Below, piece after piece: positions 36,301 to 48,194 of a stretch of 64,000 bases of DNA; positions within the stretch are counted from its first letter, which is position 1, and each line of letters begins with the position of its first letter. Below the pieces are notes generated by a model, which saw nothing but the letters and a program-made list of their open reading frames with translations, searched no databases and was not told the DNA's origin. The position numbers and the translations under genes are program-made. Location: assembly GCA_028564925.1 (NCBI GenBank), contig CM053026.1, forward strand, positions 607,992,457-608,056,456, read 5' to 3'. This stretch comes from Lithobates sylvaticus. Lineage: Eukaryota > Chordata > Amphibia > Anura > Ranidae.

Positions 36301-36950
36301 GCAAATTTCTGCAGAGTATATACGCCAGGCCCCTACTTTCAAACATCCAACTTACAAACGACTCCTACTTGCAAATGGAAAGAGAAAACAGGAAGTGAGA
36401 GGAAATCTACCCCTAGGAAGGGAAATTCTATCCTGTTAGATTTAATTTGGGAAAAAGGTATCTCCTCTCTACTGATACTTTATCACCAATCCTTGTTTCA
36501 ATTAAAACCCCACTTTTCCAAAAACATTTGTCATTGGGACGGAAAGTGAGGTGACATGTTCTGAACAGATGTGCAAAGACAGCAAATGTTACAGGGGTGA
36601 TAACCCCTCCCTATGTTCTCCAAAAAGCTTAAAAATAGATTTTTTTGGGATGGAGCTACACTTCATAATGTACCTGTTCAGATTCTACTTAAGAACAAAC
36701 CTAAAGCCGCAAGTGGTTTTAAATGGCTTCTTTTTTTCCTTTACAAATGTCATTTTGTGCAAGGACAGTTCTAAACACGGGAAACACATGCCACTTCACA
36801 GGCATACTTTAGACACCCCCCAGGTACCATATTTAAAGGAAAATTTCACTTTTTTTTTTTCACTTTATGCATCATTAAAATGACTGCTCCCGAAAAAACG
36901 TTAGTTTTTAAAAGTTCTTTTTGCATTGATATATGTCCCCTGGGGCAGGA
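36301..36950. other. Non-coding hAT right subterminal region
   Basis: No gene. From about 36700 it begins to match the ends of the other two hAT copies. Confidence 0.5.
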
Positions 36951-37137
36951 CCCGGGTCCCCAAACCTGTTTTATGACATTAACATGCATATTGGCCGTTG
37001 TAATTAGCACTTTTGATTTCGAACGTTCGCGTCCATTATAACGTATAGGGTTCGAAAATTCGCGCGAACTTTCGGTCCGTTCGAAGGTTCTGGTGCGAAC
37101 CGAACCCGGGGGTGTTCGGCTCATCCCTAGTTGCTAT

Positions 37138-37945
37138 TCATTATTTTATTTGCCTATTGCTAGCGCCCCATTTTATATATACTTTATATATCCATTTTTA
37201 CTGACTGTTGGTGTGTGAACACTCTGATGGTGGCCGCGGCAGCTGTTGTTTTACATTGATTCGTGTTTTTACCCTTTATTGGTTTGCGCAGTTGGTCCCC
37301 CCCTGCACACGCATTCTCTCAAAGGTCGATCCTGGAGGCAAACCTCTCCCAACAGGGATCCTCTCGCGAGCCCATACATACATCTTGCTGCTGGAGGTGA
37401 CCGGAGGGGTGATGCCCTTGGAACATCATTCCTCTCCTCCCCCCCCCTTTTCTTGCCCCTGCCCCCTTCCCCCGCCATCTCCTCCCTCTTCTGTTCCTAC
37501 CCCACCTGCCCGGACTATACCATGCCACATACACATCTCCATTTATGCGTTAGCCCTGGTGATTGACTGTTACCCCTACTTTCTACACCAAACTAAATGG
37601 CCAAGATGACCCCCCCACACAACCTCAACCCACTTTAAGAACCCAATCCTTCCTTACTTACTCAGATATAGATAGATGTATACAGGGAAACCAAGAGTTA
37701 CCACTATAAGAAGCCCCACACCTCGTAAGCCGTGATGAGGGTAACCGTCCTGTTTGTATTTGCTCGCAGACCTCTGGTGACTAGGGATTCTTGAAACTTT
37801 GGTTATTTTATCTGTTTAGCTATGTTCTAAAAACAAGATCACACCAATTCTGTACATGTTCGTGATGTTCAATCACCTTCTGTTTGTATAAAAATGTGTA
37901 TTGACACTTTATTCTCAATAAAAACTTCATATGGAAAAAAAAAAA
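37138..37945 (+). mobile_element. Probable LINE 3' tail interrupted by the 12-kb hAT
   Basis: The segment ends with AATAAA at 37917-37922 followed by an A-rich tail from 37934, as at the 3' end of a LINE. No coding motif is recognisable. Family uncertain (L1-like by general look). Confidence 0.4.
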
Positions 37946-38029
37946 GAAGAAAAAAGAGCAAATATTTTGAAAAAAATAAAAAGTTTTTTTTAGTTTGTTA
38001 TACAATTTAGCAAACAGGTAATTTTTCTC

Positions 38030-38410
38030 CTGTTGTGCGCTGATGAGGCTGCACTGATGATGGGCAATGGTGGACTGCATGGCTGGGCACTGATGAATCG
38101 CACTCATGAGGTGGCACTGATGGGCACTGATAGGCTGCACTGATGGGCACTGATGAGGAGGCACTGGTGGGCACTGATAAGGAGGCACTGATGAGGCTGC
38201 ACTGATAGGCGGCACTGATAGGCGGCACTGATGGCCACTGGTAGGCAGCACTGATGAGCACTGATAGGTGGTACTGATGGATAATGATAGGCATCATTAA
38301 TAGGCAACACTGCTGATGAGGAGGCACTGATAGACACTGATTGACAGCACTGGTGACCACTGATTGACAGCACTGGTGGACAGATAGGCAGCATCAGTGG
38401 GCACTATTGT
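38030..38410. repeat. Minisatellite of GGCACTGAT-type units
   Basis: Irregular 10-24-bp tandem units around GGGCACTGATGAGG, GGCACTGATAGGC and close variants. The open frames across it are low-complexity artefacts. Confidence 0.85.
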
Positions 38411-39044
38411 GACTGAACTGATAATCAGGACCCTGATAATCAGTGCTCTGATTATCAGTGTAGATGTCCCTTTTACACAAGCCGGTTATCGGCTCTCCTC
38501 TCATCACACTGTCAGTGGGGGGCATAGAGTAGAACAATTACTAATGGCAGTAAGTATATCCAAATAACCCAGTAAGTGGCAGTAAGTACATCCAAATAAT
38601 CCAAATAATTACTATGCAAGGTTTCCAAACTGAGGCAATGCTACAATAGACATGTAAATCCATGTTGCCAGAATAAGGCTATTATCAGGAAGAGAAGAAC
38701 TGACCCACCAATTTATGATAAACTCCCGCTCAATCTCCCATTTTTATCCTTACCATATCTTGTTAAAGGAAAGGTGTTTAACAAATATGCAGGAAGGAGT
38801 CCAAATTTAGCCAAACCACACAGAGCCTATTTACATTTTTATGAGTTAAGCTACCTTAATGGATGAAGAAGTTAGCCCCCACTGCTCCCAGATTCTAGTG
38901 CTTGCTGTTAGTAGTAACTGCATGTCAAGTAAGAAGACAGGTTAGATATAGTTCACAGATTTCTTTAATATTTTTTATTATGCATATTATGCATTATGCA
39001 TCCATCACTATGATGGATGACATTACTGGTCATTAGTACAGTTG
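38411..39044. other. Unassigned non-coding DNA
   Basis: No gene is seen. Begins with short palindromic ATTATCAGTG words that follow the minisatellite, then unremarkable sequence. Confidence 0.4.
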
Positions 39045-39302
39045 AAGGGTCAGAGCAGTATGCAGGGGCCCACATGGGATGGCTCAGAGGTAGAGGCTGC
39101 TTGTTTTCCCCTCCCCTTTTGTATTTTACAGGTTGCTGCTGGTTTCTGCCGTTACCAAGGGCAGCAACAGCGATGTGATTGGTGCAGTAATGCTGTCTGA
39201 CAATTGGCTAATTCGGGCGGTATCCAGAGCCCGCGCTGAGGAAGCCTATTTAAGGATTGAGAGCACTGAAATTTCACTGACCGTCTGACAGGACAAGCGA
39301 CG
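39045..39302 (+). repeat. Ngaro A1 split repeat
   Basis: 258 bp, starting AAGGGTCAGAGCAGTATGC and ending ACAAGCGACG. It recurs almost identically as A2 at 44167-44424. Confidence 0.95.
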
Positions 39303-39326
39303 GAGTGGAAGTACATCTCTCCCAGC

Positions 39327-40637
39327 ATGAAGCGCCGTTCGCCAGGAGTTCGTGAGGCGCTGCTATGCCGCCTGCTCGAGAAGGCTGAGACGAGCGGCGG
39401 TAAAGAATGGTTACTACGCTGCCTAGAGGAGGAACAGACCTCGGCTCCGCCTGCGGTGACGCCCCCACCTGTCGCCATGACGGATGGACAGTCTGCCTCA
39501 GCCGGAGGCGGGACTCGCCAGCAACCTACCAGGAGGAAGAAGAAGACTAGAGCAGGGGCTTCCCCTCAACTGATTGAGGCGAGAGCTATAGAAAACGTGT
39601 CACAAGGGGCTCCTCTGCTGAGAGGGAGCAGCGCTACTCAGCTTCAGGTGGAAGAGAGTGAGCAGTCCGCTTTTCATTGTGGTGAGCATGTGATACATTC
39701 TCCTGTGTCTGAGGTGTCTTTGCTGGTAAATTCCTTATATAATGTGTTACATCAATTTAAAGGGGCACAGGCTACTGGTGCAATGTTAAATAGAGAACAA
39801 GGGGCACAGGTCACTGGTGCACTGTTAAATAGAGAACAAGGGGCACAGGTCACTGGTGCTGGGAATGTGTGTCAATCACCTCACAGGAATGTCACTGTTT
39901 TTAAAAATACAGGAGCGCACACAAGTGGCGCTGGTAATGTTATCAGGAGAACACAGTTATCTGGTGCTCATGATTAACAACAAAACATTGTTGATGTTGA
40001 TTCAGGGGCACACTCTAGTGGTGCTTGTGGGAACTCCATGCAGTTTTCAAATTACATGGAGGATGCTAATGCAGTATGGCAAAATTTGGGTGAGTCTCCT
40101 AAGGAGGACTGTGCTATGGCAGAAAGGTCACAATTCATGAGTCCTTTGTGTTTTAACCCCTTGTTGCCCATCAGGCCCTCTGCGGCTACAGTTGGAGAAA
40201 CATCATTTAAGGAACCTTTGCCGTGCGAGCTTTCCCCTTTGGGTTTCCACCTGCCAAAATCAGTTAAAGACAAAATCTGGAGAGGAGAATTCCTAGACAT
40301 CTTATCACTTCTGCCAGCTTCCAAGGAATTTTTGGCTAAAATTGATAAGCAGTCAGGGGAGGAGGATAGACGTCGGGCTATCCCCAAGACATTTCAGAAC
40401 TAGTTGCAAGCATTCTGCATATATGCTGCAGTTATGGGTGAGCGTTTTCCTGCAAAGTGCTCAGGCCTATTCCAGCATTTGGATATCATTGCCGAGGCTT
40501 TTCGTCACTTCGGTGGTTCTGCTTGGTTTACATATGACGAGAACTTTCGTCAGAAATTGGCAGTCCACCCTCATTACATTGGGGATCTAAGGACGTGGGT
40601 TTATGGTTGAATCTCATGCTTCCACCAAAGCAGCAAT
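39327..40637 (+). pseudogene. Ngaro gag-like region (fossil)
   Basis: Lies between A1 and the reverse transcriptase region, where Ngaro elements carry their structural gene. It includes short tandem duplications around 39760-39860. Part of the broken element. Confidence 0.65.
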
Positions 40638-42428
40638 TTGTTCCTCGGCCGACCCCTAGTCCACATACTTTTCGTAAAGGATTCTGTTTTTCCTTTAACG
40701 AAGGACAGTGCAAGTTCCTTAACAACTGTAAGTACAAGCATGAATGCTCGTACTGTTCTGGTACCCATTCAGCGAATAGATGTTTCCGTAAGGCCGCAGC
40801 ATCCAGCTTGCAAGCTATGCCCGGGCACAGCGCTGGAAAAGGCATTGACCCCAGTGAATCTACAAAAAATGCTTCCATGGTTAGAACGTTACCCCGACCG
40901 CAAGATGGCGGTTCTGCTAATTGAAGGTTTTAAGGAAGGTTTTTTGGTTCCCCAATATTCTGGTATGGGTTGCACGTTAGTAAACAATTTGAAGTCGATT
41001 TACCTGCAGCCATCAGTAGTTCAGGCAAAAATTGCATTAGAATTGGCAGAAGGGAGGATTGCAGGCCCCTTCTCTGCTCCTCCCTTTCCCAATTTCAGAC
41101 TTTCTCCTGTGGGTTTAGTACCCAAAAAGGAGGTTGGTTCCTTCCGCATCATTCACCATTTACCTTATCCACCGGGGACTTCCCTAAATGATGAGGTTAT
41201 AGGTATTGACGCCCCGGTTAGTTATTCCTCATTCGATGAGGCTTTGATTATTTTGAGGAATTTTGGACCGGGCTCTCTTTTAGCCAAAGCAGATATTAAA
41301 TCAGCCTTTCGCTTACTGCCAGTCCATCCTCAGGGTTTCAACTCTCTTGGCTTTCATTTTCAAGGTCAATATTTTTTCGACAAATGTATGCCTATGGGTT
41401 TTTCTTTATCTTGTTTTTATTTTGAGGCTTTTGCCACATTTTTACATTGGGTTTTGTCTGAAACTTTCCCGGGTGGGGGGTTCCTTCATTATTTAGATGA
41501 TTTTTTATTTGTTGGCCCCCCCTTTTCATCAGCTTGTTTACAATCATTAAATTTATTCTTTGATATGTGTGCAACTTTTGGGGTTCCCCTGGCAGCGGAA
41601 AAAACTGTTTTCCCTTCTTCTTCAATTGAGTTCCTAGGCATTACCATAGATTCTGTATTAATGGAATTTAGGTTACCCCCTTTAAAATTGGATAAGATGA
41701 AGTCCATGATTGGGTCGTTTCTTGAGAAGAAGAAAGTTCTTTTGAAAGAAGCTCAATCATTACTGGGTCTATTTGCCTTTGCGGCAAGGGTAATTCCTAT
41801 GGCACGTGTTTTCTCCCGCAGATTTTCATTGGCAATAGGCGGTTTGTCCAACCCTTATTGCCATGTTCGACTTTCTAAGGGCATCAAGGAAGATCTCAAG
41901 GTTTGGGATGCCTTTTTGAACAACTTCAATGGGTCAACGATATGGCAACAGGATTTTGCCTCTAATGATCAGCTGAATTTCTTTACAGATGCGGCTGGAT
42001 CTGCTGGTTTCGGCGCCTTTTTGAATGGTCATTGGTGTTCCGAGGTATGGCAGGGGGAGTGGTTGCAGAAGGATATCCTACAGAATTTGGTCCTTCTGGA
42101 ACTATTCCCCGTCATAGTGTCCTTAGTAATTTGGGAAGAACAATTTGCTAATCGGAGGGTATTTGTTAGGACAGATAATAAGGGTGTTGTGCATGCAGTT
42201 AATTCCCTTTCGTCCAAATCAGACCCGGTAATTAAATTGTTACGCTTCTTAGTCTTACATTGTATGCGTTTTAACATTTGGTTAAAAGCAGAACACATTG
42301 CTGGCTGTAAAAATAATATTGCTGACGCTTTGTCTCGTTCACAGTTCAAGTTTCGGGAATTGGCTCCAGCGCCGGATCTTTTGGGAACCCCGTGCCCAGC
42401 TTTCCTCTGGGTCTTAATCTGGAGCTGA
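40638..42428 (+). pseudogene. Ngaro reverse transcriptase and RNase H region (fossil)
   Basis: The translation contains a DIRS/Ngaro-type RT palm (YLDDFLF block) followed by an RNase H region. The order RT, RNase H, then tyrosine recombinase, with no integrase or protease, places it in the DIRS superfamily. Confidence 0.9.
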
Positions 42429-43317
42429 TGCTCAGGAACCTCAAGAACTCGGTATCGTTAAAAACTTGGGTGGATTATCGCCTTTCTTGGTCTAAATGGC
42501 TATCTTTTTGTCAACTCTACAGTATAGATACGTTGGATGTCTCCTCTTATGTTGCGTTGTCTTTCGTATCTTATTTAATGCAGGCCAATCTGAGCCCGGC
42601 ATCTATTAGCAGAATTCTAGCAGGTGTTTCCTTTTTTCTCAAATTTGCGGGTGTTTCGGCTTTGACGTCCTTCTTCCAAGTGAATCAAGTTCTGAAAGGT
42701 TTCAGAAAGGTTAGCCCTTCTAAGGATAATAGGCGCCCTATTTCGGTATCCATGTTAGTGGATCTAATACGGGTTTTGGGCGAGGTTTGCGTTTCAGAAT
42801 ATGAGACCGCATTGTTTAGGGCTGCTTTTTCGGTGGCTTTTTTTTTGGTGCCTTGAGGCTGGGAGAATTTACTGCCCCTAATAGGATTTCAGCATCCTTT
42901 CTGCTATGGGGCCATGTCTTATTGGAGGCCCAATCTGTTAACCTTTTTCTCTGTCGTTCAAAGACTGCACCATCTGGTGTGGGTCATTGGATTTCCCTAT
43001 CAAAATCGGCTAACCCATTAATCTGCCCGTTTTTATTGGTTTCCAGTTTCATGGCTTTGCGGCCAGTCTTTTCAGGTTCATTTTTTATCCACCAGGACCT
43101 GTCCTCCTTGTCCAGGTATCAGTTTTCGGCTGTCTTGGCTGCCTGCTTAAAACGGCTTAATTTGTCAAAATTTTGTTTTTCTTCTCATTCTTTCCGTATT
43201 GGGGCAGCCACAACAGCCGACACTTTAGGCTTTTCTGCTGATGGACTAAAGAAAGTAGGCCGTTGGGTAAGCAATAGATATAAGATATATGTTCGTCCTG
43301 ATATGCTAACTCTGTGA
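42392..43317 (+). pseudogene. Ngaro tyrosine recombinase region (fossil)
   Basis: Resembles the phage-integrase-type tyrosine recombinase that DIRS elements use instead of an integrase. It overlaps the end of the RT region slightly. Part of the broken element. Confidence 0.88.
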
Positions 43318-43329
43318 CTTTCTTTTTCA

Positions 43330-43956
43330 GATTCCAATAAATCGGTCATCTGGATTGTTGGTCACTCTTACATTTTTTGTGCGGCCAAGCATGCGGATTC
43401 CAGGACCTATTCCGCCAATTTAGGACTAGATTCAGGTTCCTTTCAAATCTTATGGTCCGGTGTTAGGGGTTTTCGTTGGCGTAATTTAGAACCTCACTTA
43501 GTCCATCTAGCAGAATCATGGCCTCCGCCCCGGGTATTGGTCCTACATTTGGGGGCTAATGACTTGGGTAAAGTTGGCACTTGGGAGCTACTATGCGAGA
43601 TGAAGAGGGATCTCAAGGCTATTAAGTCAATGTTTCCTTACGTCACATTAGCATTTTCGGAAATGATTCCTCAGCTATTATGGGCTCCTTTTGGAGGCCT
43701 ATTTTATGTCGACAGAATCAGAAAGCGTCTCAATAGGACGGTGCATAGCTTCCTAGTATCATCCGGGGATGTATCCTTCCGCCATGTGGAATTGGAGGGT
43801 TTTATTCCTGGTCTGTTTCGGGAGGATATGGTTCACTTATCGGAGATCGGTTTGGATATATTTAATATGGGCTTGCAGAATTTGATAGAATCAGCCACGG
43901 TGTTGGGGGGGGCCTCGGCCCTCGGTTCCCAGTTGGCCTCAGCCGGTGGGGAGTAG
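43330..43956 (+). pseudogene. Ngaro SGNH-hydrolase-like region (fossil)
   Basis: Blocks of an SGNH/GDSL-type hydrolase fold (VGHSY, LGANDLG, VHLSEIG) lie between the recombinase and B1. A hydrolase in this position is known from vertebrate Ngaro elements; its role is not established. Confidence 0.75.
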
Positions 43957-44166
43957 TCGTCCAATATTTTGGATGGACATCATGTGATTTAATTAAATTT
44001 TGGCCAGAATGGCTTGATATTAATTTATATTTACTTAATGTTGAATATTTAACCCCCTCCGGGATAACACCGTGGCCATATATATCCCATAATAAGGGTT
44101 TCGTTTGTTTAAATTTCATGGTGTGGTGTTTCTTTCTTAAATACATTACCTCTGTGCTAGCCCATG
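43948..44166 (+). repeat. Ngaro B1 split repeat
   Basis: 219 bp beginning GGGGAGTAGTCGTCC and ending GTGCTAGCCCATG. Directly abuts A2 and recurs as B2. Confidence 0.95.
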
Positions 44167-44424
44167 AAGGGTCAGAGCAGTATGCAGGGGCCCACATGGG
44201 ATGGCTCAGAGGTAGAGGCTGCTTGTTTTCCCCTCCCCTTTTGTATTTTACAGGTTGCTGCTGGTTTCTGCCGTTACCAAGGGCAGCAACAGCGATGTGA
44301 TTGGTGCAGTAATGCTGTCTGACAATTGGCAAATTCGGGCGGTATCCAGAGCCCGCGCTGAGGAAGCCTATTTAAGGATTGAGAGCACTGAAATTTCACT
44401 GACCGTCTGACAGGACAAGCGACG
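44167..44424 (+). repeat. Ngaro A2 split repeat
   Basis: 258 bp, same length as A1 and nearly identical to it. Located between B1 and B2. Confidence 0.95.
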
Positions 44425-44484
44425 CCCACCCGCCCGCCCTAAAGTTTTTTCCCTTTAGACTGAAGTCATGATGTTGTCCCTATG

Positions 44485-44703
44485 GGGGAGTAGTCGTCCA
44501 ATATTTTGGATGGACATCATGTGATTTAATTAAATTTTGGCCAGAATGGCTTGATATTAATTTATATTTACTTAATGTTGAATATTTAACCCCCTCCGGG
44601 ATAACACCGTGGCCATATATATCCCATAATAAAGGTTTAGTTTGTTTAAATTTCATGGTGTGGTGTTTCTTTCTTAAATACATTACCTCTGTGCTAGCCC
44701 ATG
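44485..44703 (+). repeat. Ngaro B2 split repeat
   Basis: 219 bp, same length as B1 and nearly identical. Marks the 3' end of the element. About 60 bp of unique DNA separates it from A2. Confidence 0.95.
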
Positions 44704-45257
44704 TTGAAGGCACAAGTAACCTAAACTTATGAGTACATTATTTATATGAAATATATACATTTTTATGAAATATATATATTTTGTATACTTGAGAGGGGAG
44801 GACAGTAAGCATTCTTTATCAAATTTGCTGTCCAATCTTCAAGTCAAGCAGTACCTTCAAAATGCAATGTTTAATATATGCTGACAGCTTCTGATTTTCC
44901 ATTGGTGGCTTCCAGTCAAAAATTGTCATCATACAGTACACATTGTAAAGTGCTTTACCCTGCAGGAAATGGAGAGACCATTGACAGTTACTCCACACTG
45001 CTTAACAAGCTTGGAGGGGCATACTAAGAATATGTCATCTGTATATGTTATAAGGAATTTCAATAAATAAACACACTTGGAGGTTTGGATGTGGCTTGTG
45101 AGAGAGAAACAATTTATAATGTAGTGATTCTAAGAAGATGAAAGCAAAAACGAAGCAATGATAATAAGTTATTAGGGCATATACAGTATGATTTACTGCA
45201 GCTATATGCAACTTTGGATTTTTTCTGTTTCACTCCAGTACTGTAGAGTTTCTTTTG
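44704..45257. other. Unassigned DNA, possible 3' UTR of the minus-strand exon
   Basis: No repeat or gene recognised. If the exon at 45258-45442 is real, its 3' UTR would lie here on the minus strand. Confidence 0.35.
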
Positions 45258-45442
45258 TTACACATTAACCATTGGCACATATAAAAACGTAGCTAAAATA
45301 ATATCGATCAGAACCCAAGCTACAGGTAAAATCCTTCCTGGCACAGACCTCAAGGTAAAATACACTGACACAGTGAAGATAAAAAAGAAAATAAATGAAA
45401 AACACACAATCTCTGGTCTGCAGTCCTTCAGTACGAGGTTGG
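45258..45442 (-). CDS. Possible last exon of a host multi-pass membrane protein
   Basis: On the minus strand a pyrimidine-rich acceptor (ctgctcttgttgtattcttgcag) ends at 45443 and is followed by 61 codons to a stop at 45258. The peptide starts NLVLKDCRPEIVC and has two strongly hydrophobic stretches (SFIFFFIFTVSVYF and WVLIDIILATFLYV) separated by TLRSVPGRILPVA. That looks like two membrane spans with a short loop, not like a transposon. Upstream exons are not visible in the window, and I do not recognise the protein. Acceptor, clean frame and membrane pattern are seen; that it belongs to a host gene is inference. Confidence 0.35.
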
Positions 45443-46059
45443 CTGCAAGAATACAACAAGAGCAGAATTTTAAGCAGATCAATGCCGTGGGCGTCATGTA
45501 AACAAAGAGAGAATCACAAGGTGCTGTTTTATTGCTACAGCCTACAGACTCTCATATCTTGAGTCTATCTGTGGACCAATAATGTCCACTATGTAGAGGT
45601 GTTTGTTCAGCCCATGATATCAATTATTTAAAGATTGCCTTTGGTGACAAAACATAAAAACATCTCAGATTCTAGCAAAAATCCCCCACTGTCCTTTTTT
45701 TTATATATCAAGTCAAAAGGAAGTATTTTATCCATCAATCATATAAGATGTGAAAATTGAAATTCTTTAAAAGATGTTAAGTAACAAATATAAAAAAAAA
45801 GCATTAGGCTTAGGAAGAGAAGGTAGCTGCCCCTATGTACAGAGAGATTCTGGAAATCCATTTACAATGTTGAGCACATATCTCCTGCTGTAGTTTTTGC
45901 ACTGAGCTATGAATTCCAGGGAGCAATCACGTTGTGTTAATAAATGTTTACATGGGGCATGTCCGGATGTGAGCGGCGGCTGACGTCTTTGTGAGGAACT
46001 CAGAGAATCCTGATTCCAATCCACAAACATCCGTGCATATACTGACCTGTTGGGAGCCA
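45443..46059. other. Unassigned non-coding DNA
   Basis: If the preceding exon is real this would be its intron on the minus strand. No repeat boundaries are seen before the L1 5' region. Confidence 0.35.
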
Positions 46060-46974
46060 AACGCCTTACCAGACTGCTTATTCAGGTGCCCTGCAGTGTT
46101 CTGTGCCAGTATTTCCCAGCGATTCAGCTTGTAACCATCCGAGGGACATCATCTCCAGTCACCCGCGGCCGCCATCTTGCCGATCTGAGGCCTCCCGGGG
46201 ACACTGTCAATTCGGACGGATCGGGAGGTAAGGGACTCTCATCCGTCCTCACATCCTGTTCATCCACCCACCTGGTATGCTCCGGAGGCCCGGCCAGGCT
46301 CCGGGGATGTCCGTGGCGGCCGAGGCCTGGTCCGGCCTAGCGCGGCATAGTGAGGCCTGTGGATCCCCGCCATTTCCTACGGCTGCTGCCCCGCAGGGAG
46401 GCACCGCGGCCCGTCCGGCCTGGCTCGGAGGTGCAGGCCTCCTCTCCATCTGACCTACCAACCATACAAGTTCCTGCCAAAGCCTGGGGAGTTGTTAGAG
46501 ACTGCCTGTCAGAGCTGGGGTGTCCAGCGGCCTGGTGTGCCTCTTTTTGCTGCTGCCTGTGCTCCACTGTTCTGGGCCCTTCACATCCTGGCACTTCCAG
46601 CCCCACATCCTTCCTGTATTGCTGCTGCCTGTGTGTCTGCTGTGAGGGGGAGGCTGCTGGTGAGCACTGACTACCTATCCACAGTGCAAGCATCAGGGAC
46701 TGGAGGTCTGGGGACAGCCCCTGGATAATAGCATCTTCTCAGCACCAGTGTTCGGCGGCCCTTGATACTGGGAACAGACAGCACTTGCCCTTGTCCCTCC
46801 ATCCATGCCAGCAAAGAGTAAAAACGCTACCACGAACTCCAGTTAAAAGCACCCGTCGGTGCAGGCAAAGCGTCCAGACGCCATCTTAGCTGACAGGCTT
46901 CATGTGCTGCTGGCTGAGCTGAACATGGCAGCGAGCCAAGAGAGCCCGACCATTCCGGAAACCTCAACACGGCG

Positions 46975-47649
46975 GTGATCCTGCTAGCCATTGAAAACAG
47001 TAGATCCTCACTGCTGACCTGTATCGACAAGCTCACGGAGGAATGTAATTGTATAAGGGCTGATCTGGATAAGTTCAGAGGCCACTTCACAGAATCTGAA
47101 TCAGCCACGGAGGACCTGAACACCAGTCATGACCACCGCATTGAAGTGCTAGAGAACACGGTCAAATCACTGGTAGCTATCCGACGACGCCGAGAATCGC
47201 CTCAGGAGGAACAACGTGAGAGTGCTTGGCCTGCCAGAGGGCTCCAAGGGTGAGCGGCCTGCAGAGTTCACCAAAGCTTTCTTCAAGGACATCCTCGAAC
47301 TAGCACCTGTCTCACCGACCTACGTGGTTGAACGAGCACATCGAATTTCCCACTGGCCGTCATCCCCCTGGGGCCCCACCTCGTCCATTCCTGGTAAGGT
47401 TCCTCAATTATTGGGATCGTGACCCCATCCTCAGTGAAGCCAGGAAACATTCTCACCTCAAGTATGAAAATGCTGACATTCACTTTTACCATGAGGAAGA
47501 CCTTTCAAGACATACGCAGGCGCCTCAGAGAAAAAGGCCTGCCTTACAGCATGCTGTACCCGAGCCACCTGAGAGTTGTACATTCTGGCACTGCAAAATT
47601 CTTCGATTCTCCAGAGGAGGCCGACTCCTGGTTCTCTACTCTGCGGTAA
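46975..47649 (+). pseudogene. L1 ORF1 remnant
   Basis: A heptad-rich segment (LLTCIDKLTEECNCIRADLDKF ... HRIEVLENTVKSL; first run split as LLTCIDKLTEEC and NCIRADLDKF) is the ORF1p coiled coil. It is followed in other frames by VRVLGLPEGSKGERP (RNA-binding domain start), VVERAHRI, RPFLVRFLNYWDRD and the C-terminal FQDIRRRLREKGL ending FDSPEEADSWFSTLR at 47649. At least three frame changes break it. It would have formed the RNA-binding trimer of the L1 particle. Confidence 0.8.
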
Positions 47650-48194
47650 GCTGTTATTGCCTGAAACGTCCCATGGTGTTTGACCAGTACAGTAACATAC
47701 CCTAACAGGTTTAAACATTCTGGCGCATGATTAGGTACTCTCCTGTTTACTCCTTTTGTCATCCTCTAATAACTGGAGTAACCGGAGCAATACAGAATGG
47801 AAGACCTTTACACCTTTGGACGTTACCCCCCCTTTTGAGTCTGTCTCCACTATAAGTACTGTCATCGCACCACAAAAGTATAAGAGAAATATGACTGCCT
47901 AGTTTCTCTCGCCCTAGCGATTAGTTTGGATTACAGACTGTTCCAGTTTTTTGTTTAGGGATGAAGCTGACCTGTCCTAACGGTTTTGGCAGGTTGGCAG
48001 GAGTTGTTTGCTTGCTGCTATATTGCTATTCATTGATACTATCTATCTGCACATGTGATTATGACATTGGGCACATACATGTAATCGTTCTCTTATCCTT
48101 CTATGGGGGTGGCTGGTCCGGGGGAGGGGGGCGGAGTGGTCGGCTCTTTCCCCCCTCCCTCGGTGGGCTGTCCTATTTCACATCTATATGTTAG

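Larger units (their letters stand above)
39045..44703 (+). mobile_element. Ngaro-type (DIRS superfamily) retroelement, broken, young
   Basis: A 5.66-kb tyrosine-recombinase retroelement with the A1-coding-B1-A2-B2 split direct repeat layout of the Ngaro group. Parts in order: gag-like region, reverse transcriptase with RNase H, tyrosine recombinase, and an SGNH-hydrolase-like region. The repeat pairs differ at only a few positions, so the insertion looks recent. It is broken, with about four to six breaks in all. No target duplication is expected for this family and none is seen. Confidence 0.93.

Noticed and set aside
38007-38394. Minus-strand frames of 96-143 codons
   Set aside because: They follow the GGCACTGAT minisatellite and are repeat artefacts.
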